DNA of 47,153 bases from an uncultured Prevotellaceae bacterium (GTDB taxonomy: Bacteria; Bacteroidota; Bacteroidia; Bacteroidales; Bacteroidaceae): contig ONCZ01000015.1 in assembly GCA_900316445.1 (NCBI GenBank), positions 1 to 47,153 of the forward strand. Direction: 5' to 3'. Under the pieces are notes generated by a model that was not told where the DNA came from, ran no database searches, and saw only the letters and a program-made list of their open reading frames with translations. How positions within the stretch are numbered: position 1 is the first letter of the stretch; the number at the start of each line of letters is the position of its first letter. Position numbers and translations under genes: made by a program. Of the stretch, positions 39,482-47,153 are shown piece after piece.

Positions 39482-41373
39482 CGTTCAGCACGAACGTATT
39501 CTAACGGGTGCAAGTCCCCAACGCGCCCTTATAGCGGGAAGCGTCCAGCCGAAGGCAAGGGTGTCCGCCGCGAGACGGAATCTGAAGGAAGCCCGAGGCA
39601 AACATCTGGCCTGACGTACAGAAACCACATACAAGGCATTTGGCCGTGGATGAGGTGGCAAATAGCACTAAAGTCCGATAGCTATACGGAACGGCTGGTG
39701 TAAATGTGGCAGGCATAAGATGGAAAGAATACGTCCATAACTGAAGAGATCTCGTAGGCAAGCCTTTGGGCTTGTAGTAACAACGAACTGCGAGAAGTCA
39801 GCAGAGGCCATAGTACCTGTGGGATTGATACATACAGGGAAGGGCTGAACTTTAGTCAAACAAGTAGTAAATGAAGATTACCCGATGAAAGGAGAAAAGC
39901 AGAAAACACTTAGTGGCTGCCATGCGGAAGCAGGGACGGAATCCCGAGGTATGCATGGAGTGCAGACTTGCATGGGGATAATCGAAAACAACCTTGTGGA
40001 AGTACCAATCGTAAAGGGTGACTTGCTAACGCATATTGTCTCGCCGAGCAACATGAACACAGCTTATAAGCGTGTCATGAGCAATGCGGGCTGTGGCGGT
40101 ATCGATGGCATGGAGGTGAAAGAACTTTTGCCTTACCTGCGCAGTCATAAAGATGAGTTGGTGAAGTCACTTGTAGACGGCAAGTACCGTCCAAATCCAG
40201 TCCGACGGGTAGAGATACCCAAGGATAACAGAAAGAAGCGTCCGCTCGGCATCCCGACCGTAGTTGACCGCCTCGTCCAGCAAAGTATGACACAAGTCTT
40301 GCAGCCGCTGTACGAGCCTCAATTCAGTAATTACAGTTTTGGTTTTCGTCCTCATCGTGGTGCCCACCAAGCCCTGCGATGCGCGCAGTCCATCATCAAT
40401 GATGGCAACCACTTCTGCATCGACCTGGACCTGGAGCAGTTCTTTGACAACGTGAACCACTCGAAGCTGATAGAGGTAATCAGCAGGACGGTAAAGGATG
40501 GCAGGGTAGTGTCCCTCATCCATAAGTACCTCAATGCTGGCGTATTGGTAGCAGGCAAGTACGAAGAGACAAGGAAAGGCGTGCCTCAAGGTGGTCCTCT
40601 AAGCCCATTATTGAGCAACATCATGCTCAACGAACTGGACAAGGAACTGACCAAGCGCGGACACCCCTTTGTGCGCTACGCTGACGACTGTATGATATTC
40701 TGCAGGAGTGCGCGTGCCGCTGAGCGCATACTAGAGAGTCTATCCAAATTTTTCGAGGGCAGGCTTTTCCTGAAAGTGAACCGCGACAAGACGGGAAAAG
40801 GCTCAGTATGCGGGAAGAAGTTTCTCGGGTATACGTTTTACTTTGATGGAGAGAGGGAAATGCCAGTTCCTACTGCATCCCAAGACCATTATGAAGCTGA
40901 AAGCCAAACTAAAAGAGCTGACAGGCCGGAGTAATGGTATGGGCAACAAGCAACGCAAGGAAACACTGAACCTTTTTATATGCGGCTGGGTGGAATACTA
41001 CAAGTTGGCTCGGATGAAGAAAACTCTTGAAACCATAGACCAATGGCTACGCAGACGCATCCGTATGTGTATATGGAAGAGTTGGAAGAATCCGAGGACG
41101 CGGATAGCCAACCTCATCAAGTGTGGCGTGCCTAAATGGCGAGCATGTAAACTTGGATGGATAAAAGGCTATTGGCGAGCCGCTGGGTCAGGTGTAACAA
41201 ACCATGCAATGAGCAACAAGAACCTGTATCATGCAGGCTATCGCTGTCTGATGGACTATTATGTATTGGTATCGTAAACGAAGAACCGCCGTATGCGGAA
41301 CCGCATGTACGGTGGTGTGAGAGGTCGGAAAATGAAGTAAGAGGAAAACTTCTTCATTTTCCTCCTACTCGAT
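39482..41373 (+). mobile_element. Group II intron, probably inserted after the terminator
   Basis: About 1.9 kb with an intron-encoded reverse transcriptase. The 5' part (to ~39880) is a structured non-coding region with AACGGGTGCAAGTCCCCAAC and GCGGGAAGCGTCCAGCCGAA, typical of domain I. Domain V is recognisable at ~41284-41317 (ACCGCCGTATGCGG / GTACGGTGGT, then GTGAGAGG), and a domain VI stem follows at ~41326-41363 (GAAAATGAAG / CTTCTTCATTTTC). Exact ends are not fixed. Insertion directly behind an intrinsic terminator is the habit of class C (IIC) introns, which suggests, but does not prove, that class. The reverse transcriptase is frameshifted, so mobility in cis is doubtful. Confidence 0.85.
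39885..41277 (+). pseudogene. Group II intron reverse transcriptase/maturase, frameshifted
   Basis: Two overlapping frames give one protein. Frame 1 (39885-40934) has RT motifs: RRVEIPKDNRKKRPLGIPTV, FSNYSFGFRPHRGAHQALR, GVPQGGPLSPLLSNIML and the catalytic YADD (FVRYADDCMIF), then KFLGYTFYFDGER. Near 40855-40865, in GAGAGAGGGAAA, the homology moves to the +1 frame (ending 41277), which supplies the maturase (X/GIIM) domain: FLLHPKTIMKLKAKLKELT, FICGWVEYYKLARM. No HNH endonuclease domain is present, as in many bacterial introns. Combined length about 463 aa. A one-base insertion in the G/A-rich stretch would explain the break; sequencing error is possible. Confidence 0.88.
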
Positions 41374-41528
41374 TTAGAACGGTCCATACCCCATGCAACT
41401 CGTGGTCCCGATGGCCGTCAAGAATGCCGTGAGCGCAGCTACTATCACTTTTCTTCCCGACTGTACCGCGATGAGAGAGTTTTGCATATAATATAATAAA
41501 TCATCAATCCTAACGTTATATAGATAGA

Positions 41529-43013
41529 ATGAACGAAAGCGAAAAGGGAGCCTACGGCCACGTGTTGAAGTACACGGGTGTCTTCGGGGGCGTACAAGGA
41601 CTCAATGTGTTGGTGAGCCTTGTACGCAATAAGTTTGTGGCTCTGCTGCTCGGTCCTTCGGGAATGGGACTGGTGACGCTGTTCAATACCACCGTCTCGT
41701 TTATCTCGCAATCCACCCATTTCGGCATCTCGACGAGTGCGGTGCGCCAGCTTTCGGAACTCCCTGACGACAGCCATCCGCAGGTGGTCCACTTTGTGAA
41801 GGTCGTGAGGGCGTGGTCGTTGTTGACGGCGCTACTGGGTATGCTCGTCTGCATTGCCATCGGTCCGTTCCTGAGCAGCACCACCTTCGCCTGGGGTGAC
41901 CACAGTCTCCACTTCATCCTCCTGGCTCCTGCCGTAGGGATGTTGGCTGTGACGGGTGGTGAGACGGCCATCCTGAAAGGGCGAAGGCGTCTGAAGTCGT
42001 TGGCACTGGTGCAGGTGGGATCGGTCTTCGCAGCCTTGTTTATGTCCGTTCCCGTCTATTATTTCTTTGGCGAGGCAGGCATCGTGCCAGTCATCGTGCT
42101 GATGGCGCTGATCACGATGTTGCTAACCGTTCGCGAGTCCTACCGGCTGTATCCCTTGCAGTTGCGGGGGGCAAAGGGCATCCTCGGCGAGGGTATGGAG
42201 ATGGTGCGTCTGGGCGTGGCTTTCACGCTGGCTGGCATCATCGGCACAGGTGCGGAGATGTTCATCCGTTCGTGGTTGAATGTGACTGCCGACCTCGATG
42301 TGCTGGGACTCTATAATGCGGGTTATATGATCACCATCACTTATGCGGGTATGGTGTTCTCGGCGATGGAGACCGACTACTTCCCGCGTCTCTCAGCGGT
42401 GAATACTGACATCGAGGCGACCAACGAAACGGTGAACAAACAGATGGAAGTGTCGCTGCTGATTGCAGCGCCTATGCTGGTGGGACTGATCATCTTCCTG
42501 CCCGTGCTGATACCGTTGTTCTTCAGTTCGAAGTTCGTGCCGGTGGTGGCGATGACACAGGTGGCGGTGTTGGCGATGTTTTTCAAGGCAGTGACGATGC
42601 CGGCAGCGTATATCACGCTGGCACGCGGCTATTCGGTGATGTATCTCCTGCTCGAAGGGACTTATTTCGTGGTGTTCGTGTTTCTCATCATCTTCGGTTT
42701 CCAGCGATGGGGACTGGTAGGAACGGGCATAGCCATCACCCTGGCGAATATCTTTGACTATGTGATGATCAACGCTGTCGCCCGCTGGCGCTATAAGTAT
42801 AAAATGTCGCCGGCCGTGATGAAGTACAGCGCCATCCACATCCTCATCGGACTGTTGGCCTATTTCACTACCATCACGGTCGGCGGTTATGCTTATTGGG
42901 TCTTCGGCATCGGCTTGACGCTCGTGAGCACTTTGTTCTCCCTGCTCATCCTCCATCAAAAGACGCATCTCTGGGCTGCGCTTATGCGGCGTTTCCGATT
43001 AAAATCCGAATAA
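41529..43013 (+). CDS. Polysaccharide flippase (Wzx/MVF-type)
   Basis: 494 aa inner-membrane protein with about 12-14 helices. Start and middle fit O-antigen/polysaccharide translocases of the MOP superfamily: VLKYTGVFGGVQGLNVLVSLVRNKFVALLLGPSGMGLVTLFN, GISTSAVRQLSE, VTADLDVLGLYNAGYMITITYAGMVFSAMETDYFPRLSAV. These flip undecaprenyl-linked sugars to the periplasmic face. No glycosyltransferase genes are adjacent in the window, so its polysaccharide cannot be named. It starts 156 nt after the intron and ends in a family B repeat. The 250-bp stretch from 41278 holds only intron 3' sequence and an A/T-rich leader. Confidence 0.87.
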   Translation: MNESEKGAYGHVLKYTGVFGGVQGLNVLVSLVRNKFVALLLGPSGMGLVTLFNTTVSFISQSTHFGISTSAVRQLSELPDDSHPQVVHFVKVVRAWSLLTALLGMLVCIAIGPFLSSTTFAWGDHSLHFILLAPAVGMLAVTGGETAILKGRRRLKSLALVQVGSVFAALFMSVPVYYFFGEAGIVPVIVLMALITMLLTVRESYRLYPLQLRGAKGILGEGMEMVRLGVAFTLAGIIGTGAEMFIRSWLNVTADLDVLGLYNAGYMITITYAGMVFSAMETDYFPRLSAVNTDIEATNETVNKQMEVSLLIAAPMLVGLIIFLPVLIPLFFSSKFVPVVAMTQVAVLAMFFKAVTMPAAYITLARGYSVMYLLLEGTYFVVFVFLIIFGFQRWGLVGTGIAITLANIFDYVMINAVARWRYKYKMSPAVMKYSAIHILIGLLAYFTTITVGGYAYWVFGIGLTLVSTLFSLLILHQKTHLWAALMRRFRLKSE

Positions 43014-43030
43014 TCCGTTCAATCTGTTGT
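43000..43030 (+). repeat. Iterated repeat, family B, between convergent genes
   Basis: AAATCCGAATAATCCGTTCA iterations span the flippase stop and the 17-bp gap to the porin stop on the other strand. Confidence 0.65.
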
Positions 43031-44203
43031 TTAGAAACGGAAGTCGAGTTCCACGTCTATTAGGTTGTAGTCGTGCTTGGCCAGGTTGCGGTCGTTCACG
43101 TGTGAATACTCCAGATGCATCTCCAGGTTCTTCGTGAAGAAATAGTTCAGACCGCACTCCACCTGATTCACCGACGTGCCCCAGTTCTTCTGATTGCGAT
43201 AGGTCTGATAACGTGCCTTGGCGTGCAGCTTCGACTTGATCAGGGGGATGATGCCGAACACATACCAACCGTCGGCCTTGTCGCCATTCTCGTAGCAAAT
43301 CTCACGCACGTTGTTACCTGGAGAAGCAGCACCCCAACCCTGGCTGTGGATATACTCAGCACGGAAGGTGTACTCGTTCAGGTCGTACTCGGCAGAGATA
43401 CAGTAACGGTTCTTCTCCACACTGCGCTTCTCACCAGTCAGCGGGTCTAACATCGCACCACGGCTACCCGTCCATCCGAAGACACCGATGCGAACACCCT
43501 TGATGGGCATCACCCAGGCGCCGGCGATGATATCCTTGCGGTTGTCCTTATCCGACTCGTTCACACCTTCACCGTTGTACACGCCTACCTGATAGTGGAA
43601 TATCTTGCGGCCGTTGGCGTTGGGGAAGAGGTCACCAGACACCTGGATACCGATGTCACGACCACCTGAGGATTTCTCACCCGTACGGTCACCGAAGGCA
43701 GAGAGCTTGTTGATTACGTCAGCATAGCCTCTCCATCCCTGTGTGATGGGGTGGGTGGGGTTCTCAAAGGTAAAGGCACGCTTGAACTGTCCGGCACGCA
43801 CCTTGAACTCAGGGAATCTTCTCCATTCGGCGTAGAGGTCTACGAGCTGTACGGTGGGCTGTCCGGGACCAGTGGCGTTCGTACCCTGGATCTGGGCGCG
43901 CCAGTCGAAGTCGCCGATCTTACCGTCGAGGATGAAACGGGCCAGGCGCAGTTTGAAGGAGTTCGAGTGGTTGCCCTCGGGATCCTGTCCCTGATACTGC
44001 AGCATGCCGTAGCCGCTGAACTTGATGTTCTTCACCCAGGCGGGCAGCTCGATCCTCGTCTTGTGGTCGGACTGTGCCACCTCGGTGGTCTCTTGTACTT
44101 CCGCAGCGGTAGCCACGGGCTCATCTGCCGATGTCTCAGCGATGGCGGGGATGGCCATCGCCATCAGCAGTGCCATCATCCCTGTCAGTCTTTTCATTGT
44201 CAT
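43031..44203 (-). CDS. Phosphate-selective porin (OprO/OprP-like)
   Basis: 390 aa. A signal peptide (MKRLTGMMALLMAMAIPAIAE; the ATG at 44197 is an equally good start) and an outer-membrane 16-strand-type barrel with SGYGMLQYQGQDPEGNHSNSFKLRLARFILDGKIGDFDWRAQIQ, AGQFKRAFTFENP, RDIGIQVSGDLF and a terminal Phe (VELDFRF). This is the porin O/P family, which passes phosphate or polyphosphate in Pseudomonas; substrate in Bacteroidetes is uncertain. A consensus promoter at 44243-44274 drives it as a single gene. No Pho box was recognised. Confidence 0.87.
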   Translation of the reverse strand: MTMKRLTGMMALLMAMAIPAIAETSADEPVATAAEVQETTEVAQSDHKTRIELPAWVKNIKFSGYGMLQYQGQDPEGNHSNSFKLRLARFILDGKIGDFDWRAQIQGTNATGPGQPTVQLVDLYAEWRRFPEFKVRAGQFKRAFTFENPTHPITQGWRGYADVINKLSAFGDRTGEKSSGGRDIGIQVSGDLFPNANGRKIFHYQVGVYNGEGVNESDKDNRKDIIAGAWVMPIKGVRIGVFGWTGSRGAMLDPLTGEKRSVEKNRYCISAEYDLNEYTFRAEYIHSQGWGAASPGNNVREICYENGDKADGWYVFGIIPLIKSKLHAKARYQTYRNQKNWGTSVNQVECGLNYFFTKNLEMHLEYSHVNDRNLAKHDYNLIDVELDFRF

Positions 44204-44242
44204 ACGTTGTACCTTTTAGTTATTGAAATGAGTTATATGGCG

Positions 44243-44274
44243 CAAAGATACAAAAAATATTTGGAACTACCAAA
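44243..44274 (-). promoter_or_regulatory. Promoter of the porin gene
   Basis: On the minus strand TTTG (44274-44271), 20 nt, TATCTTTG (44250-44243): full consensus, about 40 nt ahead of the start codon. Confidence 0.85.
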
Positions 44275-44312
44275 CATTTCTTGCATTTTTTTACCTTAAG
44301 GCAGTCGTGAGA

Positions 44313-45863
44313 CTATCTGCAGACGAGGAGGACGACGTTCTCGACGTGAGGTGTGTGTGGGAACATATCGACGGGCTGGACAGCGGCAACACGGTAGTCT
44401 GCGTCGAGGTCGTGGAGGTCACGAGCCTGCGTAGCAGGGTTGCAAGAGACATAGACGATGCGTTGGGGAGCTGCCCGGAGAATGGTCTTCACCACATCTG
44501 GATGCATACCAGCTCGGGGCGGGTCAGTGATGATCACATCGGGACGGCCGTGCTCGGCGATGAAGTCGTCGGTGAGGATATCCTTCATATCGCCGGCATA
44601 GAAGAGGGTGTTGGTGATGCCGTTGATCTGGGAGTTGACCTTCGCATCCTCGATGGCCTCGGGCACGTATTCGATGCCGATGACCTGACGGGCTTTCTTT
44701 GCAACGAAGTTGGCGATGGTGCCAGTGCCGGTGTAGAGGTCATAGACCGTTTCGTCACCCGAGAGGGCGGCAAACTCACGGGCAACGGCATAAAGATGAT
44801 AGGCCTGCTCGGTGTTGGTCTGATAGAACGACTTGGGGCCGACCTTGAAACGGAGGTCTTCCATCAGTTCGAAGATGTGGTCGTTGCCCTTGAAGACGAG
44901 GATGTCCTGGTCGCCGATGGTATCGTTGCACTTCTGATTGTCGAGATACATTAATGCGCTGATCTGAGGGAACTTATCAGCGATATGCTGCAGTAAGGCT
45001 TTGGCCTGTTCGACCTCCGATGTAACGATTTCCCCTCCAAAGTTAGGAAGGGTTGGGGTGGTCTGATCAGCCGCTGAAGAGCCGTTGTTCAGACCCCCTC
45101 TGGCTCCCCCTAACTTAGGGGGAGAAACAAATACTCCTTCTGCGGATAATGGCGTGGAGAAGTGGAATTGTATGATGACCATCCATTCGCCCGTGTTGGA
45201 GTTGCGGATGATGACATCACGGAGCAGGCCAACCTGAGCCCGAAGGTCGAAGAAGGAGAGACCGTTGGCGACTGCATAGTCGCGCACTTCATTGCGGATC
45301 TGGTTGTGCAGGTCGTCCATCAGCCAGCACTTCTCGATGGGCAGGATCTTGTCGAATGCCCCGGTGATATGGAATCCGATGGCAGGGGTGTTCTTGACAC
45401 CGTCGCCAAGGGTGGCGATGTCTTCTCTGGTCAGCCAGCGCTTGTTGGCACAGCCGAAGTCGAGCTTGTTGCGGTATTCCTGCGTCTTCACGCTGCCGAG
45501 GATGGGACGGAACTCGGGGAGTTCGATCTTGCCGATGCGCGAGAGCTGGTCGAAGACCTGCTGCTGCTTGAACTTCAACTGTTCAGGGTAGGGCAGGTTC
45601 TGCCACTTACATCCGCCACAGACACCGAAGTGCTGGCAGAATGGTTTCACGCGTACATTACTATATTTTATAAAGCGCACTACCTCGCCCTCGGCGAAGG
45701 AGTGTTTCTTGCGACGGATCTGCACGTCGCACACATCGCCTGGCACGCAGAAGGGTACGAACACCACCAGATCGTCCCAGTGGAACAGGCACTTGCCTTC
45801 GGCTGCCACAGCCTCTATGGTCACGCCCTCAAGGAGCGGTAATGGCTTCTTCTTTCTCGTCAT
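44313..45863 (-). CDS. rlmD: TrmA/RlmD-family RNA (uracil-5-)-methyltransferase with a repeat insert
   Basis: 516 aa. Uses SAM to methylate C5 of uracil in 23S rRNA (RlmD-type) or tRNA. Seen: N-terminal TRAM-like part (~5-65), the 4Fe-4S cysteines CQHFGVCGGCKWQ (~76-88) typical of RumA/RlmD, SAM motif VYDLYTGTGTIANF, DPPRAGMHPDV, and the catalytic Cys in VYVSCNPATQARDL. Residues ~247-277 (SPPKLGGARGGLNNG... TTPTLPNFGG) are encoded by a family H repeat inserted in frame; relatives have a short loop there. Which uracil is modified cannot be decided. Monocistronic with its own promoter. Confidence 0.88.
   Translation of the reverse strand: MTRKKKPLPLLEGVTIEAVAAEGKCLFHWDDLVVFVPFCVPGDVCDVQIRRKKHSFAEGEVVRFIKYSNVRVKPFCQHFGVCGGCKWQNLPYPEQLKFKQQQVFDQLSRIGKIELPEFRPILGSVKTQEYRNKLDFGCANKRWLTREDIATLGDGVKNTPAIGFHITGAFDKILPIEKCWLMDDLHNQIRNEVRDYAVANGLSFFDLRAQVGLLRDVIIRNSNTGEWMVIIQFHFSTPLSAEGVFVSPPKLGGARGGLNNGSSAADQTTPTLPNFGGEIVTSEVEQAKALLQHIADKFPQISALMYLDNQKCNDTIGDQDILVFKGNDHIFELMEDLRFKVGPKSFYQTNTEQAYHLYAVAREFAALSGDETVYDLYTGTGTIANFVAKKARQVIGIEYVPEAIEDAKVNSQINGITNTLFYAGDMKDILTDDFIAEHGRPDVIITDPPRAGMHPDVVKTILRAAPQRIVYVSCNPATQARDLHDLDADYRVAAVQPVDMFPHTPHVENVVLLVCR
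45032..45123 (-). repeat. Family H palindromic repeat, in frame in the methyltransferase gene
   Basis: CCCCTCCAAAGTTAGGAAGGG at the left (first 20: CCCCTCCAAAGTTAGGAAGG), TTGGGGTGGTCTGA, a short core, GTTCAGACCCCCTCTGGCTC and CCCTAACTTAGGGGG. Same order of parts as 3366-3480. Confidence 0.87.
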
Positions 45864-45882
45864 ATCTGTCTTTTTGGGACTG

Positions 45883-45914
45883 CAAAGTTACGAATAAATA
45901 TTAAAATTCCCAAT
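45883..45914 (-). promoter_or_regulatory. Promoter of the RNA methyltransferase gene
   Basis: On the minus strand TAACTTTG (45890-45883) preceded after 20 nt by ATTG (45914-45911); one deviation in the -33 box. Confidence 0.65.
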
Positions 45915-45952
45915 TTTTGGGCATTTTTCTTGTATATGTGCGGGAAATATTG

Positions 45953-45960
45953 TAATTTTG
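45953..45960 (+). promoter_or_regulatory. -7 box of ppdK
   Basis: TAATTTTG matches TAnnTTTG, 53 nt before the ppdK ATG; CTTG at 45929-45932 is a near match to the -33 box at 20 nt. Confidence 0.6.
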
Positions 45961-46013
45961 CGCAATTAAAAGCAAAACAATTTATAAACATTTTATAAAC
46001 TAACAGAATTAAT

Positions 46014-47153
46014 ATGAGCCAAAAGAGAGTTTACCTCTTCGGTAACGGTAAGGCCGAAGGTAATGCAAAAATGCGTGAGGAACTTGGTGGTAAGGGTGCA
46101 AACCTTGCCGAGATGAACCTGCTTGGTGTTCCCGTTCCTCCAGGTTTCACAATCACTACAGATTGCTGTAACGAGTACTATCAGGTTGGTCAGCAGAAGA
46201 TTATGGAGCTGCTGAACGACGATGTGATGGCCGCTGTGAAGCACATCGAGGTGCTGATGAACTCTAAGTTCGGTGACAAGGAGAATCCGCTGCTTGTCTC
46301 TGTACGTTCGGGTGCCCGTGCCTCCATGCCTGGTATGATGGATACCATTCTGAACCTCGGTCTGAACGACGAGGTGGCTGAGGGTATGGTGAAGAAGACC
46401 CAGAATCCTCACTTCGTATATGACTCTTACCGTCGTTTCGTACAGATGTACGGTGACGTGGTGCTGGAGATGAAGCCCGTGAACAAGACCGACATCGACC
46501 CGTTTGAGGAGATCATCGAGAAGGTGAAGGCTGAGCGTGGCGTGAAGCTGGATAAGGACCTGAACGTTGACGAGCTGAAGAAGCTGGTTCAGCTGTTCAA
46601 GGCTGCCATCAAGGAGCGCACCGGTAAGGACTTCCCCAACGATCCTATCGAGCAGCTCTGGGGTGCTATCTGCGCTGTGTTCCGTTCTTGGATGAACGAG
46701 CGCGCTATCCTCTATCGTAAGATGATGAACGAGCGCGCTATCCTCTATCGTAAGATGGAAGGCATCCCCGACGAGTGGGGTACAGCTGTATCAGTGATGG
46801 CGATGGTATTCGGTAACATGGGTGACACCTCTGCTACTGGTGTTTGCTTCAGCCGTGATGCCGCTAATGGTGAGAACCTGTTCAACGGTGAGTATCTGGT
46901 GAACGCTCAGGGTGAGGACGTTGTGGCTGGTATCCGTACCCCGCAGCAGATTACGAAGATCGGCTCTCAGCGCTGGGCTGAGCGCGCTGGCATCTCTGAG
47001 GAGGAGCGCGTAGCCAAGTATCCTTCAATGGAGGAGGCAATGCCCGAGACTTACGCACAGCTGAATCAGATTCAGGAGAACCTGGAGAACCACTACCACG
47101 ATATGCAGGATATGGAGTTCACCGTTCAGGAGGGCAAGCTCTGGTTCCTCCAG
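46014..47153 (+). CDS. ppdK: Pyruvate phosphate dikinase, 5' part (runs off the window)
   Basis: PPDK interconverts pyruvate, ATP and Pi with PEP, AMP and PPi. Only the first 380 codons are present. The N-terminal ATP-grasp nucleotide-binding domain is clear: [67 protein letters not shown], and [26 protein letters not shown]. At 46692-46757 a perfect 33-bp tandem duplication gives [11 protein letters not shown] twice; PPDK relatives carry this once. The central phospho-His and C-terminal PEP domains are beyond the window. Start ATG follows an A/T-rich leader. Confidence 0.95.
   Translation, partial: MSQKRVYLFGNGKAEGNAKMREELGGKGANLAEMNLLGVPVPPGFTITTDCCNEYYQVGQQKIMELLNDDVMAAVKHIEVLMNSKFGDKENPLLVSVRSGARASMPGMMDTILNLGLNDEVAEGMVKKTQNPHFVYDSYRRFVQMYGDVVLEMKPVNKTDIDPFEEIIEKVKAERGVKLDKDLNVDELKKLVQLFKAAIKERTGKDFPNDPIEQLWGAICAVFRSWMNERAILYRKMMNERAILYRKMEGIPDEWGTAVSVMAMVFGNMGDTSATGVCFSRDAANGENLFNGEYLVNAQGEDVVAGIRTPQQITKIGSQRWAERAGISEEERVAKYPSMEEAMPETYAQLNQIQENLENHYHDMQDMEFTVQEGKLWFLQ
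46692..46757 (+). repeat. 33-bp perfect tandem duplication inside ppdK
   Basis: 46692-46724 and 46725-46757 are identical, each encoding [11 protein letters not shown]. The frame is kept. Confidence 0.95.

Overview
The window looks like a chromosomal segment of a Bacteroidales bacterium, most likely Prevotella or a close relative (Prevotellaceae). Evidence: promoters of the Bacteroidetes type (TTTG, about 20 nt, TAnnTTTG) ahead of several genes, few Shine-Dalgarno sites, an ssb-gldE pair, DUF5112/5113-like sensor kinase architecture, PCMD and calycin-like surface proteins, and a Bacteroidetes-type polyene/fatty-acid gene cluster. Protein identities were recognised by eye from sequence motifs; no database search was possible.

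Layout. 1-3.5 kb: two tRNAs (Leu-GAG, Gly-GCC), an unknown protein, ssb, gldE-like membrane protein, secreted GH25 muramidase. 3.5-10.3 kb: unknown protein, NhaC-type antiporter, then a hexuronate module: altronate dehydratase (uxaA), LacI regulator, and divergently KDG kinase and KDPG aldolase, which together convert altronate to pyruvate and glyceraldehyde-3-phosphate. 10.4-15.3 kb: long sensor histidine kinase, response regulator and a membrane protein. 15.3-19.7 kb: accessory island of lower GC, with a large palindrome, a 22-bp periodic palindrome array, a RelE/ParE-type toxin-antitoxin pair, a ~190-nt hairpin leader and a frameshifted single-chain restriction-modification gene, closed by a near-perfect 29-bp inverted repeat. 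19.7-24.7 kb: PaaI thioesterase, a degenerate SpoIIE-type phosphatase with TPRs, and a GH94 cellobiose phosphorylase.

24.8-35.9 kb: a co-directional lipid/polyene biosynthesis operon resembling aryl-polyene clusters: ketoreductase, three ketosynthases (two fused to a second ketosynthase-like domain), two acyl carrier proteins, methyltransferase, HtrB-like acyltransferase, two hot-dog dehydratase-like proteins, thioesterase, and an unusual fusion of a four-helix SMR/DMT-type membrane domain to a LolA-like domain. The starter-unit ligase, ammonia lyase and MMPL exporter of canonical clusters are not present in this window. 35.9-39.5 kb: three exported proteins (PCMD lipoprotein, beta-barrel protein, calycin-like protein) ending in a strong terminator. 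39.5-41.4 kb: group II intron with a frameshifted reverse transcriptase directly after that terminator. 41.5-47.2 kb: polysaccharide flippase, OprP-like porin, RlmD/TrmA-type RNA methyltransferase and the 5' part of pyruvate phosphate dikinase with a 33-bp internal tandem duplication.

The most striking pattern is a set of short iterated or palindromic repeat families (called A to K here) that fill intergenic gaps, and also sit in frame inside at least seven genes, including both ketosynthase fusions at exactly the same domain junction. Some copies appear to supply GTG start codons, an A-rich translation-initiation region, a lipoprotein signal-peptide core or inter-domain linkers.
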